A stretch of 63,788 nucleotides of DNA from Novosphingobium sp. NDB2Meth1 (GCF_900117425.1 NZ_FPEH01000026.1:1-63788); one strand, 5' to 3'. Positions 24,908 through 34,633 are shown, counted from the first letter of the stretch. Translations and numbers: made by a program. Notes: generated by a model from the letters alone, not told the origin.

Positions 24908-25566
24908 CCCACTCTGACACTCCGGCTTATGGCCTTTGGGGACTAGCATTCGTCAACGCGGCGATCTTCATTTTCTTTGCTTTCAGTTTCTTCAAGCCTG
25001 AAACCAAGCGCGATTGGCGCAGTTTTGGTGCGTTCAGCGCCTTTCTCGTAGCGCTATTTGCAGAAATGTACGGATTCCCTCTGACGATCTATATTTTGTC
25101 AGGCTGGCTGCAATCGCGCTTTCCAGGGATCAATTGGTTCTCACATGACGCCGGACACCTTCTCGAAATGATGTTCGGGTGGCGCGTAAATCCGCATTTC
25201 GGTCCATTCCATATTGCCAGCTTCGTCTTCATTGGCGGTGGTTTTATGCTGATTTCATCTGGCTGGAAGGCTCTGCATTCCGCCCAACAGCATCATGCAC
25301 TGGCCACTACCGGTCTCTATGCACGGATGCGGCACCCCCAATATACAGGGTTCATCGCAGTGATGTTCGGCTTCCTGCTGCAGTGGCCGACCTTGCTAAC
25401 GCTCGCAATGTTTCCAGTTCTGGTCGTTATGTATGTGCGCCTCGCCCGCCATGAAGAGCGTGATGCAATCCGCGAATTTGGCGACCAATATAGACAATAC
25501 ATGGAGCGCGTACCTGGGTTCGTTCCGAAGCTTGGATACAGCGACCGCAGTCTGAGCGGTCGCTAG
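24904..25566 (+). CDS. isoprenylcysteine carboxyl methyltransferase-like membrane protein
   Basis: A 220-residue membrane protein with about five helices. The C-terminal half has TGLYARMRHPQYTG and later an EERDAIREFGDQYRQYMERVP segment, the cofactor-binding pattern of the ICMT/PEMT-like methyltransferases (RHP and EExL-type). Bacterial members methylate lipids or small molecules; the substrate here is unknown. It is coupled to the DUF2933 gene and followed by YHS and DUF5676 genes, a set often seen in metal islands. Confidence 0.82.
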   Translation: MTHSDTPAYGLWGLAFVNAAIFIFFAFSFFKPETKRDWRSFGAFSAFLVALFAEMYGFPLTIYILSGWLQSRFPGINWFSHDAGHLLEMMFGWRVNPHFGPFHIASFVFIGGGFMLISSGWKALHSAQQHHALATTGLYARMRHPQYTGFIAVMFGFLLQWPTLLTLAMFPVLVVMYVRLARHEERDAIREFGDQYRQYMERVPGFVPKLGYSDRSLSGR

Positions 25567-25590
25567 CGCAGCAATTGAGAGGAGCGTGTC

Positions 25591-25905
25591 GTGGGAACTG
25601 TCGCATACCTTCTCGTCTGGGGCCTGCTCTTCATGTTCATGATGCGATTCGGCTGCGGCGCCCATGTCATGGGACACCATAGACGTCACAGAAATGACAG
25701 CGACATAAAGCATAAAGCGGCACAAACAGTCGATCCGGTATGCGGCATGACTGTTGACACAGCTAGTGCCAAGACCGCCGTGGTCGGAGGCCATGTATGG
25801 CATTTCTGCTCCGGGGCATGCCGTGACAAGTTCGAAGCCAACCCGCAGCTCTATGCGGCGTCTGGCAATATCGAGCCATCAGGAGAACCACGCCATGCCG
25901 CATGA
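25591..25905 (+). CDS. membrane-anchored YHS domain protein
   Basis: A 104-residue protein with one N-terminal membrane helix, a His-rich stretch (HVMGHHRRHR) and a YHS domain at 45-90 (DPVCGMTVD, then HFCSGAC). The same DPVCGMTV element begins the copper ATPase of this window. YHS domains bind copper or other soft metals through the Cys residues. The start is GTG at 25591 with GGAG upstream. It overlaps the next gene by 11 bases. Confidence 0.82.
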   Translation: MGTVAYLLVWGLLFMFMMRFGCGAHVMGHHRRHRNDSDIKHKAAQTVDPVCGMTVDTASAKTAVVGGHVWHFCSGACRDKFEANPQLYAASGNIEPSGEPRHAA

Positions 25906-26176
25906 CCGCCAGCAGCCGGCTTTGATCCCGGTTGTCACCAGTGGGTTGGCACTGAGCCTGTTCTTTTCGGTGAGCTACATTTTGTGCATCTTGGGTTACC
26001 TTTTCCTGCCCGGTCTTCCGGTGCAGCATTCCGCCCTCGCCATTTTTCTGCCGGGGTTCCAGTTGCTGAGTTGGAAGACCTTTCTTCTCGGCCTTGGCGA
26101 GGCATTTGGCTGGGGTTGGTACATCGCTCTCGTCTTTGGACCGCTTTACAACTTTCTGGTCTCAAGGAGTGCGTAA
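25895..26176 (+). CDS. DUF5676-type small membrane protein
   Basis: A 93-residue protein with two membrane helices, the second preceded by LSWKTFLLGLGEAFGWGWY, which matches the DUF5676 group. The ATG at 25895 has AGGAG nine bases upstream and overlaps the YHS gene. Function unknown, but the fixed neighbourhood with YHS and DUF2933 proteins points to metal handling at the inner membrane. Confidence 0.72.
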   Translation: MPHDRQQPALIPVVTSGLALSLFFSVSYILCILGYLFLPGLPVQHSALAIFLPGFQLLSWKTFLLGLGEAFGWGWYIALVFGPLYNFLVSRSA

Positions 26177-26317
26177 AACTGGGAAGCTGGGGCAACTGTC
26201 CTGGGTCGCTATGTCTGCCAGAACGACAGACCAATACGCTCAGCTTGGTGAGAAATCAGGCGCCATTCACAATAATATGAGCGCCATTTGGGACGCCCCG
26301 AACGAGAGGAGCTACAA

Positions 26318-29137
26318 ATGACCAGCCGCTTGAACGAGCTTCGCGAAATGGGCCAGGCAGTGTGGCTCGACTTCGTTGACCGCAAGTTCCTGGCCGATGG
26401 CGGGCTGCGCAAGCTTGTCGGCGAGGACGGCCTCACTGGCGTCACCTCCAATCCGTCGATCTTCGAAAAGGCGATGGGCCACGGCGATACCTATGATGCC
26501 GGATTTCAGTCGTTCCTCGGTAATGCCGATGCAAGCGTTCAGGATATTTACGAAAGCCAGGCTATCGCGGACATCAAGGCGGCCGCGACCGATCTGCGCG
26601 AAGTATATGACCGGCTCGACGGCAAAGACGGCTACGTCAGCCTCGAGATTTCGCCCTATGTCGCGAACGACACCGATGTCACGGCTGAGGAAGCAAGGCG
26701 CCTGTGGGCGGCTGTGAATGAGCCCAACCTGATGGTGAAGGTGCCCGGCACAAAAGCCGGCGTCCGCGCGATCGCTCCGTTGATCAGGGATGGGCTCAAT
26801 ATCAACGTGACCTTGCTTTTCTCGCTCAAAGCTTATCAGTTGGTTGCCGAAGCTTATCTGGATGGACTCGAGGCACGGGCAGAGGCTGGCGAACCGATTG
26901 ACAGGGTGGCGAGCGTCGCCAGTTTCTTTGTTAGCCGCATCGATGCGCAAATTGACAAGGCAATCGACGAACGGGTGAAAGCCGGCGATGCCGAGAGCGA
27001 CGCGTTGCTCGCCATCCGAGGAAAAGTTGCGATCGCCAACGCCAAGTTGGCTTACGTTTGGTACGAGGACATGATTGCCAGCGCTCGCTGGCAAGCCCTC
27101 GCTGCAAAAGGCGCAATGCCGCAGCGACTGCTGTGGGCTTCAACCGGGGCCAAGGATCCCGCCTACCCGGACACGCTTTATGTCGACGCGCTGATCGGCC
27201 CGGACACGATCACCACGATACCGCCCAAGACGATGGATGCCTTCCGCGACCACGGCACCATTCAACTGACCCTGACCCAGCAGCTTGACGATGCCCGTCA
27301 CGTCCTCGCAGAGGCGCGACGGCTCGGCCTGGCGTTGGACGTTGTCACCACCGGCCTCGTCGAAGAAGGCGTGAGACTGTTCGCAGACGCCGCCGACGCG
27401 CTGCTTGGCGGCGTCGCGGCCAAGCGCGAGGCATATCTGGGCGACCGCCAGAACGGAATGGAAGTCACCCTTCCCGAGGGGCTCCGACAGGCGGTCGAGG
27501 CCCGTTTGGAGTCGGCGCGTGTGGACGGCTGGGTGCGCCGTCTGTGGCAGCATGATGCGACGCTGTGGACCGACCGGGGGGAAGCCAACTGGCTCGGTTG
27601 GCTCGCGGCGGCTCGGGGTCAGCAGGTCGATGGCGATGCGCTGAAGTCACTAACCACAAAGGCCAGAGGCTATAAGGACGCGGTCCTGCTCGGCATGGGT
27701 GGGTCGAGCCTCGGTCCGGAAGTGCTATCGCTGATCCTGGGCAGCCGCCAAACCCATCCACGCTTCCACGTGCTCGACACCACGGATCCAGACCAGATTG
27801 CGGCAGTGGCGGCCGAGATAAATCCAGCAAACACCCTGTTCATCGTCTCATCCAAATCGGGCTCGACCATGGAGCCAGAGTTGTTGCGCGCCTATTTCTG
27901 GGAACTGTCGGGCAAGGATGGCAACCATTTTATCGCGGTCACTGATCCAGGTTCAAAGCTTGAGGCTTCTGCCAAGCGGGACGGTTTCACGATGATCGTC
28001 GCCGGCGACCCGGCCATTGGCGGGCGCTACTCCGTGCTATCGGCATTCGGTATGGTGCCCGCGGCCGTAATGGGGCTCGACACAAGCGCCATCTATGCGG
28101 CGACCGCGGCGATGATATCTGCATGCGGTGCCGATGTGCCTCCCACACACAACCCCGGCATGCGCCTTGGGGCGATTATCGGCGAGGCGGCATTGGCCGG
28201 GCGGGACAAGCTTACCATCCTGCCGTCGAAGGGGTTGGAGCCGTTCGGTGCCTGGCTGGAACAGCTCATAGCCGAATCCACAGGCAAGCAGGGAAAGGGT
28301 GTTGTTCCCGTCGACCTGGAGCCCGTCGGCTCACCGGAAAGCTATGCGAACGATCGGATGTTCGTCCATTTGCACCTGCAGGGCGACGACGACGACGCAC
28401 TTGAATTGAAGCTCGAGGCACTCGTGGCCGCCGGCCAGCCGCTAGTTACGATCCACGTCGCTAGCCGTGACCTGATTGGTCAGGAATTCTTCCGGTGGGA
28501 GGTCGCGACCGCGATCGCCGGTGCGGTAATCGGCATCAACCCGTTCGACCAACCCGATGTCGAGGACGCCAAGATCGCGACGCGCGCACTGGTCGACTCG
28601 TTCGAGGCGACGGGCGCTCTCGGGCAGGAAAAACCGATCGCAGAAAATGCCGACTTTTCCGTGTATGCCTCGGATGATGACGGCCCGCGCTCTGCCGATC
28701 CAGTCGCGTTGCTACGACTGCACTTCGCTAGCCTAACACATGGTACATATGCGGGACTTCTCGCCTACATCGAGCGGAACGAGGCCAATGAAAAGGCTGT
28801 CACGACAATGCGCCAAGCGCTCCGCGATGCCAACACCGTGGCGACCGTTGCCGGGTTTGGACCCCGCTACCTCCACTCGACCGGGCAGGTCTATAAAGGC
28901 GGCCCGGCGAGCGGCTCATTCTTGGTCATCACGCGCGATTCCGATGCCGATCTAGCCATCCCCGGTCACAAAGCGAGCTTCGGGACGATCCAGCTTGCAC
29001 AGGCCCGCGGTGACATGGCCGTTCTGGCCTCGCGCGGTCGGCATGTACTGCGTGTCAACTTAAAGGGGGACGGCGGCGGCATCGAAGCGTTGCGCGCAGC
29101 GGTGGTCGCTGCCGCACGCGACCATCAGGGAACCTAA
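26318..29137 (+). CDS. tal-pgi: bifunctional transaldolase / glucose-6-phosphate isomerase
   Basis: A 939-residue fusion. The N-terminal transaldolase half (about 1-370) has GVTSNPSIFEKA (41-52) and the Schiff-base Lys141 in VKVPGT. The C-terminal phosphoglucose isomerase half has GMGGSSLGPE (near 457) and SSKSGSTMEPE (near 510). The fusion joins pentose-phosphate and glycolytic reactions in the cytoplasm. GAGGAG lies before the ATG. It heads an operon with gnd and zwf, giving all steps needed to recycle fructose-6-phosphate to glucose-6-phosphate and feed NADPH production. Confidence 0.95.
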   Translation: MTSRLNELREMGQAVWLDFVDRKFLADGGLRKLVGEDGLTGVTSNPSIFEKAMGHGDTYDAGFQSFLGNADASVQDIYESQAIADIKAAATDLREVYDRLDGKDGYVSLEISPYVANDTDVTAEEARRLWAAVNEPNLMVKVPGTKAGVRAIAPLIRDGLNINVTLLFSLKAYQLVAEAYLDGLEARAEAGEPIDRVASVASFFVSRIDAQIDKAIDERVKAGDAESDALLAIRGKVAIANAKLAYVWYEDMIASARWQALAAKGAMPQRLLWASTGAKDPAYPDTLYVDALIGPDTITTIPPKTMDAFRDHGTIQLTLTQQLDDARHVLAEARRLGLALDVVTTGLVEEGVRLFADAADALLGGVAAKREAYLGDRQNGMEVTLPEGLRQAVEARLESARVDGWVRRLWQHDATLWTDRGEANWLGWLAAARGQQVDGDALKSLTTKARGYKDAVLLGMGGSSLGPEVLSLILGSRQTHPRFHVLDTTDPDQIAAVAAEINPANTLFIVSSKSGSTMEPELLRAYFWELSGKDGNHFIAVTDPGSKLEASAKRDGFTMIVAGDPAIGGRYSVLSAFGMVPAAVMGLDTSAIYAATAAMISACGADVPPTHNPGMRLGAIIGEAALAGRDKLTILPSKGLEPFGAWLEQLIAESTGKQGKGVVPVDLEPVGSPESYANDRMFVHLHLQGDDDDALELKLEALVAAGQPLVTIHVASRDLIGQEFFRWEVATAIAGAVIGINPFDQPDVEDAKIATRALVDSFEATGALGQEKPIAENADFSVYASDDDGPRSADPVALLRLHFASLTHGTYAGLLAYIERNEANEKAVTTMRQALRDANTVATVAGFGPRYLHSTGQVYKGGPASGSFLVITRDSDADLAIPGHKASFGTIQLAQARGDMAVLASRGRHVLRVNLKGDGGGIEALRAAVVAAARDHQGT

Positions 29138-29141
29138 CTCT

Positions 29142-30128
29142 ATGCGAATTGCAATCATTGGTCTGGGGCGGATGGGCTCCAATATCGCGCGCCGACTGAT
29201 GCGCCGCGAACATGAAGTCGTGGCCTTCGACCGCAATCCCCCCCTCGTCGAAGACCTTGCCGCAGAGGGTGCGATCGCGGCCTCGTCGTTGGAAGCCGCC
29301 GCCAACGCGCTGACATCACCACGCATCTTTTGGGTGATGCTCCCCGCCGGCTCGCCTACCGAGGACACGATTGAGACGCTCAAGGGCCTCGCCAGGCCGG
29401 GCGACATAATCATCGATGGCGGCAACAGTTTTTACAAGGATGACATCCGACGGGCACGTTCCCTGCGAGAGATGAACATCCATTATGTGGACGTCGGCAC
29501 ATCCGGCGGGGTCTGGGGACTGGAGCGCGGCTATTGCATGATGGTCGGCGGGGACAAGGCGATAGTCGATCTGCTTGACCCGATCTTCGCAGCGCTGGCG
29601 CCGGGGCTCGGAACGATCCCGCGTACCGCCAACCGTATGGAGCAAGAGGGCGAAGATCCGCGCGCCGAGCAGGGATACATCCACGCAGGGCCGGCAGGTG
29701 CAGGCCACTTCGTCAAGATGATCCATAATGGCATCGAGTACGGGCTGATGCAGGCTTACGCTGAGGGTTTCGATATTCTCAAGAGCAAAAAGTCGGACAA
29801 GCTGCCGGAGGATGAGCGCTTCGACCTCAATCTGACCGACATAGCCGAAGTGTGGCGGCGTGGCAGCGTCATCTCCTCTTGGCTGCTCGATCTGACTGCC
29901 GATGCGCTGGCGAATGACCAGATGCTCAGCCAATTTTCCGGACGAGTCGCCGACTCGGGAGAGGGTCACTGGACGATCGAGGCGGCAATGGAGGAGTCTG
30001 TCCCCGTCTACGTCCTGTCCGCTGCGCTGTTCGCCCGCTATCGCAGCCGGGTCGACCATACTTTCGGCGACCAGGTGCTATCGGCGATGCGATTCGGGTT
30101 CGGCGGGCACGTCGAAATGCCGCAATGA
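29142..30128 (+). CDS. gnd: 6-phosphogluconate dehydrogenase, short (GndA/YqeC-like) type
   Basis: A 328-residue decarboxylating dehydrogenase. The nucleotide-binding GLGRMGSNIARRL is at the start, then IIDGGNS, VDVGTSGG and the catalytic HAGPAGAGHFVKMIHNGIEYG. The length fits the short form and not the roughly 470-residue E. coli type. It makes ribulose-5-phosphate and reduced cofactor; NAD or NADP preference is not evident. It starts four bases after tal-pgi and overlaps zwf by four. Confidence 0.95.
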   Translation: MRIAIIGLGRMGSNIARRLMRREHEVVAFDRNPPLVEDLAAEGAIAASSLEAAANALTSPRIFWVMLPAGSPTEDTIETLKGLARPGDIIIDGGNSFYKDDIRRARSLREMNIHYVDVGTSGGVWGLERGYCMMVGGDKAIVDLLDPIFAALAPGLGTIPRTANRMEQEGEDPRAEQGYIHAGPAGAGHFVKMIHNGIEYGLMQAYAEGFDILKSKKSDKLPEDERFDLNLTDIAEVWRRGSVISSWLLDLTADALANDQMLSQFSGRVADSGEGHWTIEAAMEESVPVYVLSAALFARYRSRVDHTFGDQVLSAMRFGFGGHVEMPQ

Positions 30129-31555
30129 ATAAGGCTCCGGTCTCCCCGGCAGCGACGTTCGTCATCTTCGGCGCGTTGGGTGATCTCACACGTCGACTGC
30201 TTTTCCCGGCGCTCGTCAATCTCGCGGAAGCCGGGCTTCTGGCGCCTGAGACCGAGCTGCTTGGCATTAGTCATCATGACTGTGATGACGACGGGCTGCG
30301 TCGCGCTCTCGATGACTTCCTGAAAGAGAGGCCCAGTTGGGAGAACATCCGGAGCCACGTCCATTACCGGAAGGGCGACTTCCGTGATTCAAAAACGTTC
30401 ACGTCGTTGGCGGGCGAGCTCAAGGGGAACACTGTTTTCTACCTCGCCACTGGTCCAGGCTTTTTCGGCCCCATCGTCGATGCTTTAGGTGATGCGGGTC
30501 TGCTCGACGAATCCCGGGGCTTTCGGCGGGTGGTAATCGAAAAGCCGTTTGGCACCGATCTCACTACCGCACAGGCGCTCAACCGCCAGGTCCTTGCCCG
30601 CGCCAAAGAGGACCAGATCTACCGGATCGACCATTTCCTCGGCAAGGAAACGGTCCAGAACATCATGGTAGCGCGCTTCGGCAACACCTTGCTCGAATCT
30701 GTCTGGAACAACCGTTACATCGATCACGTCCAGATCACGGCCGCAGAAGCCGTAACCATCGGCAGCCGTGGCAAGTTCTACGATGCCACCGGCGCGCTGC
30801 GTGACATGGTGCCCAACCATCTGTTTCAGCTTCTCGCCATGATCGGCATGGAGCCGCCGGTAAGTTTCGATGCTGCGGCGATCCGCACCGAGAAAGCGAA
30901 GGTCATCTGTGCTATTTGCCCGATCGACCCCCAGGAGGCCATTCGCGGCCGATATGGCACCGGCGCGGTCGCGGGCGAACCAGTTTCTGCCTACCTCACG
31001 GAGCCCGCTGTCGATCCACTCAGTCGAACCGAGACATTCGTCGCAATGAAGGTACACGTCGAAACCTGGCGTTGGACGGGGGTCCCTTTCTACCTGCGCA
31101 CGGGCAAGGCGCTGGCGGCGCGCGATACCGAGATCGTGATCCAGTTTCGGGATGTACCGCTCTCTCTTTTCAGGGAGACGGTGGTCGACCGGCTCCCGCC
31201 TAACCGGCTCGTCATCCAAATCCAGCCTGACGAGGCAATCAGCCTCGAATTCGTGGTCAAACAGCCAGGCCCCGCAGTGAACACGGCGCCGGTCAGCATG
31301 GATTTCAGCTATGCAGACCATTTTGAGCTCCAACATCAGACTGGCTACGAGACACTGCTCTATGATGTGCTGACTGGCGACCAGACGCTTTTCCAGCGGG
31401 CCGACCAGATCGAAGCCGGATGGCGCGCGGTGCAACCGCTGCTCGAAATGTGGCAGCAGGGTTCGCCCGAGGAATATCCTGCAGGCAGCGCCGGCCCCGA
31501 AAGCGCCGACGCGCTGATGCATCGCGCGCACCGGCGCTGGCACCGTCTGGGATGA
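30125..31555 (+). CDS. zwf: glucose-6-phosphate dehydrogenase
   Basis: A 476-residue enzyme making 6-phosphogluconolactone and NADPH. It has GALGDLTRRLLFPAL at the start, the active-site RIDHFLGKE near residue 170 and family-typical length. It overlaps gnd by ATGA and the next HAD gene by ATGA. No separate 6-phosphogluconolactonase is seen nearby; the two HAD proteins that follow are not of that family, so hydrolysis may be spontaneous or encoded elsewhere. Confidence 0.96.
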   Translation: MNKAPVSPAATFVIFGALGDLTRRLLFPALVNLAEAGLLAPETELLGISHHDCDDDGLRRALDDFLKERPSWENIRSHVHYRKGDFRDSKTFTSLAGELKGNTVFYLATGPGFFGPIVDALGDAGLLDESRGFRRVVIEKPFGTDLTTAQALNRQVLARAKEDQIYRIDHFLGKETVQNIMVARFGNTLLESVWNNRYIDHVQITAAEAVTIGSRGKFYDATGALRDMVPNHLFQLLAMIGMEPPVSFDAAAIRTEKAKVICAICPIDPQEAIRGRYGTGAVAGEPVSAYLTEPAVDPLSRTETFVAMKVHVETWRWTGVPFYLRTGKALAARDTEIVIQFRDVPLSLFRETVVDRLPPNRLVIQIQPDEAISLEFVVKQPGPAVNTAPVSMDFSYADHFELQHQTGYETLLYDVLTGDQTLFQRADQIEAGWRAVQPLLEMWQQGSPEEYPAGSAGPESADALMHRAHRRWHRLG

Positions 31556-32367
31556 GCGGGCGCATACGCCTCCTTGTGTGTGACATCGACGGTACGCTGG
31601 TCCGCGATGACAAAAGCCTGTCGGACGGCGTGATCGCCGCAGTCGAACGGGTCCGGAACGCTGGTCTTGCAATGAGCCTGATCAGCGCCCGTCCCCCAAG
31701 CGGCATGTTGTGGATCGCGAAAAGGCTGCAAATCTCCGATGTCATGGGCGCATTCAACGGAGGAACAGTCATGCGCCCCGACGGAAAGATAGTATTGGCT
31801 GAGCATATCGAGCCAAACTGTGCGGCGCGGGCGATTGCCTTATTGGACCACCCAGCGGTCACCCTGTGGTTGTTCGCCGACGGCCATTGGTTTGCCCAAA
31901 CGATCGACGAGGTCTACGTCCCTCTTGAACGGCATGCCGCCAACATTGAACCAGTGCTCCGGAGCCATTTTAACGGATTGCTGGCACGGGTTGACAAGAT
32001 CGTTGGAGTCAGCGGCGACCGCGAGCTTCTGGCCCGCCTCGACAAAGAAATTTCATCCGCACTTGGCGCGGCGGCAACGGTCGGCCGTTCCCAACCCTAC
32101 TATCTCGACATCACGGCGCCCGGTGCCAACAAGGGCGATGGCCTTTCTGCATTGGCTGGTGCAGCTGGAGTGCCGCTCGACGACGTCGCTGTAATCGGTG
32201 ACCAACGCAACGATATGCCGATGTTTGCGCGTGCCGGCCTGTCGATCGCGATGGGGCAAGCACCGGCTGCCGTCCGCACGGCCGCAAGCCTAGTGACCCT
32301 TTCGAACGAAAAGGATGGCGTTGCCCATGCCATCGACTCGTTCATCTTGGCCAAGGTCGTAAGGTGA
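31552..32367 (+). CDS. Cof-type HAD-IIB phosphatase
   Basis: A 271-residue HAD hydrolase with motif I CDIDGTLV (nucleophile Asp11 and Asp13) and a C-terminal ITAPGANKGDGL and IGDQRNDMPMF (motifs III and IV), characteristic of the Cof/IIB class that acts on sugar phosphates. It overlaps zwf by four bases, so it belongs to the operon. The substrate is unknown. A longer frame from 31420 is read-through in zwf. Confidence 0.9.
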   Translation: MSGRIRLLVCDIDGTLVRDDKSLSDGVIAAVERVRNAGLAMSLISARPPSGMLWIAKRLQISDVMGAFNGGTVMRPDGKIVLAEHIEPNCAARAIALLDHPAVTLWLFADGHWFAQTIDEVYVPLERHAANIEPVLRSHFNGLLARVDKIVGVSGDRELLARLDKEISSALGAAATVGRSQPYYLDITAPGANKGDGLSALAGAAGVPLDDVAVIGDQRNDMPMFARAGLSIAMGQAPAAVRTAASLVTLSNEKDGVAHAIDSFILAKVVR

Positions 32368-32565
32368 GCCACCGGCCGCCTCTGGTTCAATCGTCGTGCT
32401 GGGCACATTTCACGCGACCGGAGGGAGCTGAGCTCGGCCGTTCCGCGGACCATGGAACACGGAATTCGTTTGGCCCGCACCGAATGGGCTATTCCCGATG
32501 ACGAGGAAAACGCCCAAGCGACCACCACTGCCCGCGTCGGGCAGGCTTCCGATAGGATTTCTCAG

Positions 32566-33312
32566 ATGAAGCGCCTCATCGCTTTCGACCTCGACGGCAC
32601 GCTTGCCGAGAGCAAACAGCCGATCAGCCAGGCGACTGCCGAGTTACTCAGTGCATTGCTCGGTGTCGCAACCGTTGCGGTGATCTCGGGAGGCGACTGG
32701 CCGCAATTTGAGACTCAGGTCGTCTCTCGCTTGCCCCGCAGCGCGGCTCTCCAGAACCTGTTCATCCTGCCGACCACTGGGACCAAGCTCTATCGTTTCG
32801 ACAATGGCTGGCAGGCGATTTACGCTGACATTTTCACGCCCCATGAGCGCCGCCGTATCGGCGAAGCGATTGATGCCGCTATTGACGGAAACCAACTCCA
32901 CGAGAAGCAGATTTGGGGCGATCGGGTGGAAGACCGCGGCAGCCAGATCACCTTTTCCGGGCTCGGTCAGCTCGCGCCACTTGCGGCCAAGACGGCTTGG
33001 GATCCAGACTTCGCCAAACGCAAGCTGCTCCAGTTGTCACTTCGCCGCATGCTGCCGGATCTGTCCGTGAACATCGGCGGGTCGACCTCAATCGACATCA
33101 CGCGCCAGGGCATCGACAAGGCCTACGGCATGCGCAAGCTTGCCGAACATACAGGCATTCCCTTTTCAGCCATGCTGTTCTTCGGCGATGCAATCTATCC
33201 AGGCGGCAACGATGATCCTGTCCGCGAAGCGGGAATCGACACGATTGCTGTACGCGATCCTGCCGAGACCAACACTGCTCTTCTCGCACTCATTGCTTTC
33301 ACAAAGCCGTAG
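32566..33312 (+). CDS. HAD-IIB hydrolase, phosphomannomutase-like
   Basis: A protein of about 248 residues with motif I AFDLDGTLAESK, and later GIDKAYGMRKL and FFGDAIYPGGND, which resemble eukaryotic-type phosphomannomutase and related HAD-IIB enzymes. The ATG at 32566 begins the conserved core; a longer in-frame ATG at 32452 adds an unconserved leader. It lies 198 nt after the previous HAD gene and may have its own promoter. Confidence 0.85.
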   Translation: MKRLIAFDLDGTLAESKQPISQATAELLSALLGVATVAVISGGDWPQFETQVVSRLPRSAALQNLFILPTTGTKLYRFDNGWQAIYADIFTPHERRRIGEAIDAAIDGNQLHEKQIWGDRVEDRGSQITFSGLGQLAPLAAKTAWDPDFAKRKLLQLSLRRMLPDLSVNIGGSTSIDITRQGIDKAYGMRKLAEHTGIPFSAMLFFGDAIYPGGNDDPVREAGIDTIAVRDPAETNTALLALIAFTKP

Positions 33313-33662
33313 AGTTCGAGAATGCATCCGCGCAATCTGCGGTTAGACCCATGGAGATAAAAGGCCTTGGCGGATCAAACTCAAATCACGTTATAATATT
33401 GGAAATTGTAACAATTGCAATCATGCGCGAGTGGAATTTCAGCAAGAACCAGCCAGGATCTGATCCTTTGGTGAACGATGGGCACACTATTATGATGAAC
33501 AGACTTCGCTCGTTTCTGCTTCTGCCGCTTTTTGAAGCATTTGGGCGGCGCACTTGCGTCATGTGGGCCCAAAAGCTTGTGCATTTCAGTATTCTCGGGC
33601 GTCGCCTAGCCATCTGGAATGTGCGTAGCCACACAAATTTGTCAACACCCACGCCTCTCCTA
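33313..33662. other. AT-richer gap, no convincing gene
   Basis: No supported gene. The next frame extends back to 33351, but the extension has no conserved character. Base composition is visibly AT-richer than in the neighbouring operon, suggesting a join point. Confidence 0.4.
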
Positions 33663-34049
33663 ATGCGGCAAACTCTAGTGGTCTTTCTCCTGGCCGGAAG
33701 CTCAATCAGTCCCCTGATGGCAAAAATCAGGAACGAAACGCCAGAAAATGCCAAAATCGACATGGAAGGTGTCTGGGCATTCAATGGACGCTCTGAGTGC
33801 AAGGTTGGCAACGCATGGATATTCATGTCCGACGGAAGCTACAGTGAGATTATGCTGCCCGATTTCACAGCGCAGGGTGATGGCAAATGGGTCCTGCGAG
33901 GGAACACGTTATTCTACTCATTGGCATTGCCGAAGGGATCAATTGCAGGGCCGTTAACGAAGCGCATGGATATAATTGAACATAGCCCCAAACGGATTGT
34001 TGCCATTACCGGACGAAGGGTCCGGCATGTAATGCACCGATGCCCTTGA
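33663..34049 (+). CDS. hypothetical exported protein
   Basis: About 128 residues from the ATG at 33663, with a signal-like start (MRQTLVVFLLAGSSISPLMA) and a small beta-rich mature part (EGVWAFN, IFMSDGSYSEI, DGKWVLRGNTLFYSL) that looks like a lipocalin-like or stress-type fold. I do not recognise a family. The region is AT-rich compared with its neighbours. The full open frame (232 residues from 33351) is less likely. Confidence 0.5.
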   Translation: MRQTLVVFLLAGSSISPLMAKIRNETPENAKIDMEGVWAFNGRSECKVGNAWIFMSDGSYSEIMLPDFTAQGDGKWVLRGNTLFYSLALPKGSIAGPLTKRMDIIEHSPKRIVAITGRRVRHVMHRCP

Positions 34050-34157
34050 TCCCTGCATGAGCATTATATCTCGATTTGAGAAGAAAAACTCGTTCCTAGA
34101 CGGAAAGTTATAACCTAAATGGCCCGGCAATGCCGGTGGTAACGGGGGGGTAGTTTG

Positions 34158-34526
34158 ATGGACAGCATTCTCATCGAGGCTATCCACTGGATCACGCGTG
34201 CGATAGAAATCACGGGTACGGCGATCATTGTCGTCGGTGCGGGTTACTCGCTTCTCAGATTCCTACTGACAGCGGCAAAGGGCTTGACCGATGAAGGTTC
34301 TGTTGGAAGTTTCCGCTCAAATCTGGGGGAAGCCATCCTCTTGGGTCTCGAATTCCTGGTTGCAGCGGACATAATCAATACCATAGCTATTCAGCCAACG
34401 CTGAACAGTTTGGCCGTTCTTGCGGGCATTGTGCTTATAAGGACATTTCTGAGCTTCTCTCTTGAAGTTGAGATTAAGGGCCGTTGGCCTTGGCAAAGGG
34501 CAACAGGAGTCCACCGCGATGACTGA
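34158..34526 (+). CDS. DUF1622 membrane protein
   Basis: A 122-residue membrane protein with three hydrophobic helices and conserved LGEAILLGLEFLVAADII, the DUF1622 signature. A G-rich ribosome site (GGGGGGG) lies before the ATG. Function unknown. It stands alone between AT-rich DNA and the Met-rich gene at 34724. Confidence 0.8.
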   Translation: MDSILIEAIHWITRAIEITGTAIIVVGAGYSLLRFLLTAAKGLTDEGSVGSFRSNLGEAILLGLEFLVAADIINTIAIQPTLNSLAVLAGIVLIRTFLSFSLEVEIKGRWPWQRATGVHRDD

Positions 34527-34633
34527 ATAACAGTTCGGTTTTAGCACATGCACCCAATCACACAGTCGTCGCTCTACCGCCAGCGCGCATCCATCGGCCG
34601 CTCCGTGCCCCACTTTTTTGGGTTCACGGACAC

